Source: Saturnia japonica (lineage: Eukaryota; Arthropoda; Insecta; Lepidoptera; Saturniidae). From it: 64,000 bases of DNA. Location: contig CM065328.1 in assembly GCA_033032175.1 (NCBI GenBank), positions 9,238,690 to 9,302,689 of the forward strand, written 5' to 3'. The notes below the pieces were generated by a model. It saw only the letters and a program-made list of their open reading frames with translations, was not told the origin of the DNA and ran no database searches. The position numbers and the translations under genes are program-made. This document shows, piece by piece, positions 57,518 to 64,000 of the stretch (position 1 is its first letter; every line of letters starts with the position of its first letter).

Positions 57518-57785
57518 ATGTTCCATTAGCCTAGTGGTCGTAAGCACGACTGCTATAATGCTCAAGGTGCTGGGAGCGATTCCCAGGTCGAGCAGAGTGT
57601 TATTGGGTTTTGCTATGAAATTCTCAGTAGCAGCTCGAAGTTTGGCTTTGTGTTCGATTAATGGCAATAGGCTCGTCTCCTATTACATGGGACCTTAAAA
57701 TACACCTGGCGAGCTGTAAGTATTATATTAGTACACTTCTGCCTAAACCTTCGGGGATAAAGGCGTGATGGTATGTTATGTTATG
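57518..57785 (+). mobile_element. SINE-A with (TATGT) tail
   Basis: Head 'attagcctagtggtcgtaag', B-box-like 'ggagcgattccc', body 'gttattgggttttgctatga' and 'accttcggggataaaggcgt', ending in tatgttatgttatg, a short simple-repeat tail typical of tRNA-derived SINEs. It is the longest SINE-A copy here. Confidence 0.88.
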
Positions 57786-57867
57786 CTTTGGCAATAGATG
57801 TGAAAAATAAGATTAATTTTTCATAATTTCGATACAAATTATGAAATTTAAATTATTAAAAAAGTGT

Positions 57868-58020
57868 AAGAGTTTTCCGTCACAACCCTCCCTATAGTGT
57901 AGACGGTTATGCATAGCGCTATGCAATTGGCTATGCTGTCATAGGTGCGCGCTTATTGGTTCAAGGCTACGAACTTCGTTCCAAGCGAGTGTTCCATTAC
58001 ACTCTCTTTTTTTTGGTTTA
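57868..58020 (-). repeat. Dispersed repeat family C, inverted copy
   Basis: It reads as the reverse complement of the right part of 8376-8590, sharing 'gagttttccgtcacaaccct', 'ctatagtgta.acggttat' and 'gcgcgcttattggttcaa'. Confidence 0.65.
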
Positions 58021-59712
58021 TGTAACATTGGAGTAACATGCCAGAGTTTAAACGATCTGAAAAGTTAAAAAAAAACTCTGTTCTGTTGATTATTTCAAAC
58101 GTGTTGTGATGGATTGTGTCAGGAACAGAAATATTTGAAGAAATTTATTTAATTAAGAAGTTTTGAACTTAAATAAGTTACACGTAAAACGTTCCAAAAC
58201 CTTTTGGCGAAGCTTACTTTTGGCATCAATTCGGATTATGTAATGACTATATTTTAGTCATTTGCCGACAATATCAATGTTAAATTTCTATTGTTTATAA
58301 ATTATCAATATCAATTGGGGTCAGTATCTATTGGATGGATGGATCTATGGAATGATATGAATTACAACCTTATTGAAACACCTCAGAAAAAGAAGAAAAA
58401 GTTGAAGTGTGTGTGTCATGACATTGACAAATTAACATTAAACAAAAAACCAAGAAAATATATAACACCGCTAACAAAAACGCTGCTCGTGCGCATAAAT
58501 ATCATAATCATATTAAGACTGCAGAATCATATCATTTACAAGTACTGTGAAAATAATCATAAGAACAAAAACCGCGTGGGTGTGAAGAGCAGTGACAAAA
58601 TACCGTGGTGGTGAATTCAACATGCAGCATTTTCCTAAACTCCAATTTTATTATTCTTTCTTTTCCTAAATTACACAGTCCACTCTCATCTAACAAAATC
58701 AATACCATTTCTTACCCAATCAATATTATTATAATTTTCTCTATCTGTAGTTTTATCTATACATGTATTATAATAAACATATATTCAACGTCAAAGATTA
58801 CAAAACCGACTTTAAAAAATTAACTGTATGTCTGCTCTCTGAATTTAATTTGAGTGATTTTTATGAAATTTTGTATACAAGATATACAGTGTGTATTAAA
58901 ATTCCGTCGGATCCGTGAAGGTGTTATTAAGTATCGAGATTATATTCTGTTTATGATATTTAACTCAAATTGTAAGTAAAAAAAGAGTTAAATGAGGAAA
59001 CTTACATGATAATACAGGCGAGTCTGAGTAGGGTACCCGCTATACGATCAAACGTACCACTACACCGCGCTGGAGCGGCGACGGTGTTACCACGTTTTAA
59101 AAATTTGCTATGTTTTAGGGAAACTAAAACTAAGTATGTTAATTTTAAATTGCAATAACATTTTTATTTTCATAATATATAAAATTTTGATATATACCTT
59201 TCTCGGATTCGACGGGGTTTTAATACATATTGTATATCATATCTCAAATGATAAGCTATACACCTTCTCTATAATAATGGTTTTGAAAATGTAAACTAAT
59301 TAATCAAAATTAATTATCGAGTGGCGTAATTTTTTTGTTTTTATTTTACTTTTGTTTAATAACCACGTGCGAAGCCGCGAGTGCAGGTAGTATTCCATTA
59401 TTGTAACAAAAATATGAAACAAATTTACCAATAGTAAAAAGAGTTTTATAGATATGAAATGAAATATTCAGTAAGACTTATAATTTTGATTGATTGGCAT
59501 TCAGGAATGTAGGTATTGTGTTGAAGGTACTTCAATAAACGAACACTGGTGGAGTATCGACGATTTTTGTATGGAACTGGGTTGCTATATCCGGGCCCAC
59601 GATTTAATAACTCTGCTCCCGTGAATGGCTTAAATATATGTGATTTAAGTCAATTTTTACGCATATTTGTGTGACCTTGAGAGTCGAAGGGTAGTAAGAT
59701 TTTTATTTACCA
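58021..59712. other. Unassigned AT-rich sequence
   Basis: A 107-codon plus frame at 58291-58614 is Lys/Asn/Ile-rich without a recognisable domain. A Helitron-like terminal phrase 'cgtgcgaagccgcgagtgca' lies at 59367-59386. A GC-richer patch at 59015-59090 is unexplained. Confidence 0.4.
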
Positions 59713-60016
59713 CTAGCTGTGCTCGTGGCTTTGCTCACGTGAACTACAGAATGCCCGCGCGAATCTTGCTCCCCCGCTATCGGCATTTTGAAGACAAAAG
59801 TTGCTTTACTCCCTATATCATCAGCTATCTATCAGTAAAAGTCCCGTCAAAATCGGTCCAACTGTTTCGGAGATTACCCGGAACAAACATACAGACAGAC
59901 AAAAATTTTAAAACTGAACTTTTTGTTATAGGTATCGTATATACTTTCATATGCATTTAGTAAAAACCTGTTATTTTGACATTACAAACACACTTCAATT
60001 TTATTAATTGTATAGA
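59713..60016 (-). mobile_element. Helitron-like family B, internally deleted
   Basis: On the minus strand it begins A^TCTATACAATTAATAAAAT at 60016 and ends gagcacagCTAG^T at 59713. It retains 'gggtaatctccgaaacagtt' and 'gggagcaagattcgcgcg' but lacks the central 'gaattagggttc' part seen in 52925-53357. Length is 304 bp. Confidence 0.82.
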
Positions 60017-62111
60017 TTTAGGTCCATTTTCAAATGGAATAATGTTATGTGTATAACGTCAACGGCCACCGTACCACAAGCGATCTTATGACGTCACGTG
60101 TCATAGAGTCAATTGAAAGTCTTCTAATGTGCAATGTCACATAATATTTAAAAGATCTGTTATAAATATTTAACAAACTCTAAAAAAAACATTATACCTA
60201 CAATAGACATAGACGACAAATGCTTAAGAAGTTTTCTTAACACACATTAATAAATTGAAATAAAAATAATTGTAAACTTTTTGTTTTACAATAATATAAA
60301 CATTTGCAAAAACTACTTAGCTGCCTCTTTAATCGTAATATAAAAAATTGGATAACATACGAAGAAATAGTCCGGGCTGAGTATTGATTGGGACGCTCGT
60401 CCCCGATATTTAAGTGACTGACACATTTCGCAATAAGAGATTCGATATTTTGAAGACCTTAATGATTTCAGTCATTGCGTCGATCGGCGTACATTGGAAC
60501 CCTACATTAAACCTCAGCTTTCCATGAATAAAACCGTGATGTAACCATATTATTTGTAAGAGGGCATTTTCCATTGTCTGCTTGCCTAACTAAAGAGAAT
60601 TCGGATAAAGTAATGGTGTATTTTATGTTTAAAAAAGCATTACTGGAAGTTTATTGTTTTAGTATTGATAGTTTATAACTTCATAGGTACGAAAAGTCCG
60701 CTTAGTTCAGGACGCGCAATTAAATATAGGTGTGGGTCAACCATTTCGCTCCAATGATTTTTTGGTTGTTGTAACTTTGAATCTGTGATATTTTCTACGG
60801 TATTCATTTAATTTTAATTCATTATAGTTAAAACTGTATAAGTATCCTTTGCGTGGGTTAGAAGATGTGGGCGGACGGTTGGACAGATGCGTTTAGTGAC
60901 TAATTTAATACAATGTATTGATTTAAAGTTTTGTGTTGTAATGGTTTTTTTCTATTTACAATACATATAATATAATATTCTAGGTACATTACAGGTAATT
61001 AATATATACAAAAACTACAATGACTCCTCACTAATCAAAAACCAAATTTAATAAAATCCACGAAAAAAGTGATTTTACAGGTCACAAAATAAATTATGTT
61101 TCGTGACAAATGTCAAGGGACATTCTTAAGAGGTCACGACTGTGGCCAGTTACCGCGGTTAGATTAATCTTAATAATTTATTTCAAGCTAACTTATTCCT
61201 ATAGATTTACTCGCATTCTTTATTAAAAACAGCCGCCCTATTGATGGAGACCATTCCAATGGGCTCTGTTGTAGTTTAGTAATAAGTTAGGTATCGTGCA
61301 GATTCTAAATGATGCTGTCATGTACTTCCAACATAATTAAAGTAACAGAACACCAAAGTTCAACTCGATCAGACTAGAAAAGAGCTGATAATCATCAAAA
61401 CGGCTGAACAGATTTTCTTGGAGCATTACTAAGAAAATCGCTTTAGACGTTTGGGAGCTATGATGCAACATACAGATACACACGATAAACTTATAACACC
61501 TCTCTGCTTACGTCTGTGTCGGGGATTAAAAATTATGCGGCAATTTTTCAAAATTTATGCAATGTTATCGCATTTCAAAAACTCCAGGTAAGTTAATATT
61601 TAAATAAAAAGGTCGTCGAAAACACGCTAAAGACCTAATATAAAGTAATAAATCTAGAGGTTTTTACTCAATTTAATAGAATACAGCCTTTGTCTTTACT
61701 AATAGGATCTGGATCCTTGTCCGGATCAAACTTATTAACTTTAAAACATTCTAGACTTCCCATTACCGGGTAAATTATTTGCTATTTATTATTTGTTTTA
61801 GTGAATACCCTTCCTTCTCGCTTACTTTGTTAAAATTCTTAACTCTATATCTGTAGTAATAATGTAGATTCGAAAATCTGTAAATTACAAATTCGTAGAA
61901 AAATAGTAGGTATATTGTGATTACAATAAATTAGAGGTGAAAATTTATATAATATGTTTATTTTAATGATTTGCTGTATATATTAGAATGTTTTACACTA
62001 AAACGGATCAATCCACTAATATACCTACATTTTGGAGAGTTCAGGTAACGTTATTTTTATTTCGAAAAAGGAAAATTTGCTTTTGGGTTACAATTCCTAC
62101 GCATTCCAAGA
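60017..62111. other. Mostly unassigned; degraded SINE-B at 60474-60597
   Basis: 60474-60597 has 'cattgcgtcgatcggcgtac', 'cagctttccatgaataaaac' and 'cgtgatgtaacca', an eroded SINE-B head and body. The rest is AT-rich and featureless. Confidence 0.4.
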
Positions 62112-62365
62112 TTACTGGGTGGCGGTTTTTTCTCCCTCCATGCATGCTCTACACATGGGGCTGTCAGTGACATCTAGAACATAAAGAAGGTTGTTAACTG
62201 AACAATTGCCAGTTTTAATCTTTATGTATTCTATTGTTCTTCGACGTAGCCACGGGAGAATCTGACTGAACGGCAGAGGCAGTATGGGTAGAGGACCTAA
62301 ATTGTAATTTTCGTTTATCTGATCAAAGGCCTCATAAAAGGGCACCGTGCGAGTAAATGCAAATA
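62112..62365 (-). pseudogene. LINE ORF2 C-terminal fragment (Cys/His tail)
   Basis: The minus frame reads LPILPLPFSQILPWLRRRTI, EYIKIKTGNCSVNNLLYVL and DVTDSPMCRACMEGEKTA, the RNase H-end and Cys-tail region of lepidopteran LINE proteins (TGHC.LN.HL...G..DSP.CR.C.E..ETA.H). The usual TGH is TGN here, and the frame is closed before the HVL.EC part. It is related to but distinct from 22985-23298. Confidence 0.75.
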
Positions 62366-62716
62366 GAATGGAAGCTACTTACGTGTTTTCTGGCAAAATT
62401 CTTGAAGGTTAATCAGTATACGTTTTTGGAAGGGACACAAATGAGAGTTTTTGTAAAAGTGTTTTGTCTTATTGCTATTTTGCATTAAACACGATAAACT
62501 ATATCATGCCGTCTTGTTCTTTCTATAATGAAAATGAACCGCAAGTGAAAAGCTTATTTATGGTAAAAGTTCACAACTTAATGTGGATTCGGAAAGGAAT
62601 ATTTTGTATGAAATGGATATTTGGGATCATTATCTTGAAATTAAGATTTTTGAGAGAGTAATCAAGTTTCCCGCTGTGCCTTATAGTCTTATTATCAATA
62701 CACATTTATAATAACA
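62366..62716. other. No feature seen
   Basis: AT-rich. A 65-codon plus frame at 62464-62661 is unrecognised. Confidence 0.4.
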
Positions 62717-63259
62717 CTAGCTGTGCTCGCGGCTTCTCTCACGTGGACTACAGAATGCCATCGATAGGGCATACACACGAATCATGCTCCCCCGCTCCCG
62801 ACTATTTTAAACACAAAAATGGATATTGTGGGTGTTCCTTAGAAAATAAACGTATACTCTCCATGACTTTTTGTAGGTCTTTTTAATGTCTACAATTATG
62901 TAGTACATTAATTTGCTATATCTCTTATAGTTTACTCAGCGTAAGCCATTTAAGCGAACGAATTGATTCACCATAACCCGGTTTTTTATTTGTGCAGAAC
63001 CCTAATTCTTTTTGTAAAATTAAAGTAGCCCAAGTTGCTCTTTAAGAAATCATCTATCTACCAGTCAAAGTCCCGTCAAAATCGGTCCAACCGTTTTGGA
63101 GATTACCCGGAACAAACAGACAGACAGACTGACCAAAATTTTAAAAATGGTTTATTAGTTATAGGTGTCGTATATACTTTCATATGCAATTAGGAAAAAG
63201 CTATTACTTTGACATTTCAAACATACACTTCAAATTTAATAATTGTATAAAATTATAGA
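62717..63259 (-). mobile_element. Helitron-like family B, complete by its ends
   Basis: On the minus strand it begins A^TCTATAATTTTATACAATT at 63259 and ends gcacagCTAG^T (62717-62720). It is collinear with 52925-53357, including 'gggtaatctccaaaacggtt', 'gaccgattttgacgggactt' and 'gaattagggttctgca'. No coding. Confidence 0.82.
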
Positions 63260-64000
63260 TAATAAATATGTCGGGGACAGCAGTGTGGCTAAAATAGTTG
63301 ATTGACCCAAACTACCCATTGCATTTTAGTCAGGATTTCAAAAGTTGATGTTACAAGATCTTAGAAGATAGATGCTTAAAAATCTTAGAAGTGATATGAT
63401 ATCTATATTATTATAATTGTCTTATAGGGTAAGGCATAAGGTCATTATTATGACAAATCTCAAATATTCATCAAACGACATATAATTACCAAATTGGAAC
63501 TTCTGCAAGGCAAAATAAAGTCACTAACAGAAAGAAGCTGGCTGTCCTAGTATCTACTAATTGAACAATTAAGACCAAAGACAGATAAAAAAACATATTT
63601 ACTATATAAATATAAATAATAATACAAACAAACACTTAAATAAAATGTGGGATTAAGGATAAAGCAGTCGCGTGCGAAAACCTATAATAAAATTTGATAA
63701 CACTCCGTACAAAAACCAATAATAAAGTGTTAGCATAACCCAATTTCGTTCCAATTCATTTCTCGGTTTTCTTGCGTTCCATTTCACGAAATACTCCACG
63801 ACCCCCGTACCCGACTTATTCTTCTAACACATGTAACGTAAAACGGAATTTCTTTTGGCTTGGCATCCGTATACCACCAGTTTTGCTGTCAAATTTGAAT
63901 GACATTTTTATTCATAAAACAAAGATGCTTTAGATATGATGGTGTATTTAAGAAATCTATACTCATTGTAGTTAAAGAACTGTAAATAGAAACAGCACAG
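63260..64000. other. AT-rich sequence, no feature seen
   Basis: No gene, RNA or repeat family recognised up to the end of the window. Confidence 0.45.

Noticed and set aside
58291..58614. 107-codon frame as a gene
   Set aside because: Lys/Asn/Ile-rich from AT content, with no motif or splice context.

Overview
This is non-coding-rich nuclear DNA from an insect, almost certainly a moth or butterfly. The sequence is very AT-rich and has no operons or dense genes. It is packed with repeats of lepidopteran type: tRNA-headed SINEs, Helitron-like elements with A^TC...CTAG^T ends, LINE fragments, a mariner-family element and small TIR elements. All assignments come from reading the sequence; no search was run.

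The only host gene I can support is on the minus strand between about 23.5 and 26.6 kb. Three exons encode the start of a Dpr-family (defective proboscis extension response) immunoglobulin-domain cell-surface protein: a putative signal-peptide exon (26417-26492), an exon with the extracellular lead-in and first half of Ig domain 1 (24715-24926), and an exon with the rest of Ig1 (23565-23778). Splice phases agree and the joined frame stays open for 167 codons. The second Ig domain and C-terminus were not found and probably lie across long introns at lower coordinates or outside the window. Dpr proteins pair with DIP proteins on neurons in synaptic partner matching.

Layout. 0-2.3 kb: LINE remnants and a SINE tail. 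4.2 kb: one arm of a 0.38-kb inverted duplicate whose partner is at 19.4 kb. 6.1-6.4 kb: a 16-bp minisatellite. 7.3-8.9 kb: Helitron-like and other repeats. 10.1-10.8 kb: a hairpin and an unidentified coding-like stretch. 12-14.3 kb: two SINEs and a complete but probably dead Tc1/mariner element. 16.3-19.1 kb: dispersed repeats and a decayed LINE ORF2 (RT to C2H2 tail). 23-26.6 kb: the dpr-like exons. 27-29 kb: a TIR-bounded array of about 230-bp units, a GC-rich hairpin and a Ty3/Gypsy integrase tail. 29.4-38.1 kb: Helitron-like copies, a pogo/Tigger-like deletion derivative and nested insertions. 40.1-40.7 kb: a PIF/Harbinger-like deletion derivative. 41-63 kb: SINEs, Helitron-like copies and other repeats, with a GC-rich island at 49.1-49.3 kb.

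Nothing here looks like a multi-gene system. The most useful results are the phase-matched dpr exon chain, the mariner transposase with an otherwise full reading frame but one catalytic aspartate replaced by tyrosine, and several bounded repeat structures I cannot name.
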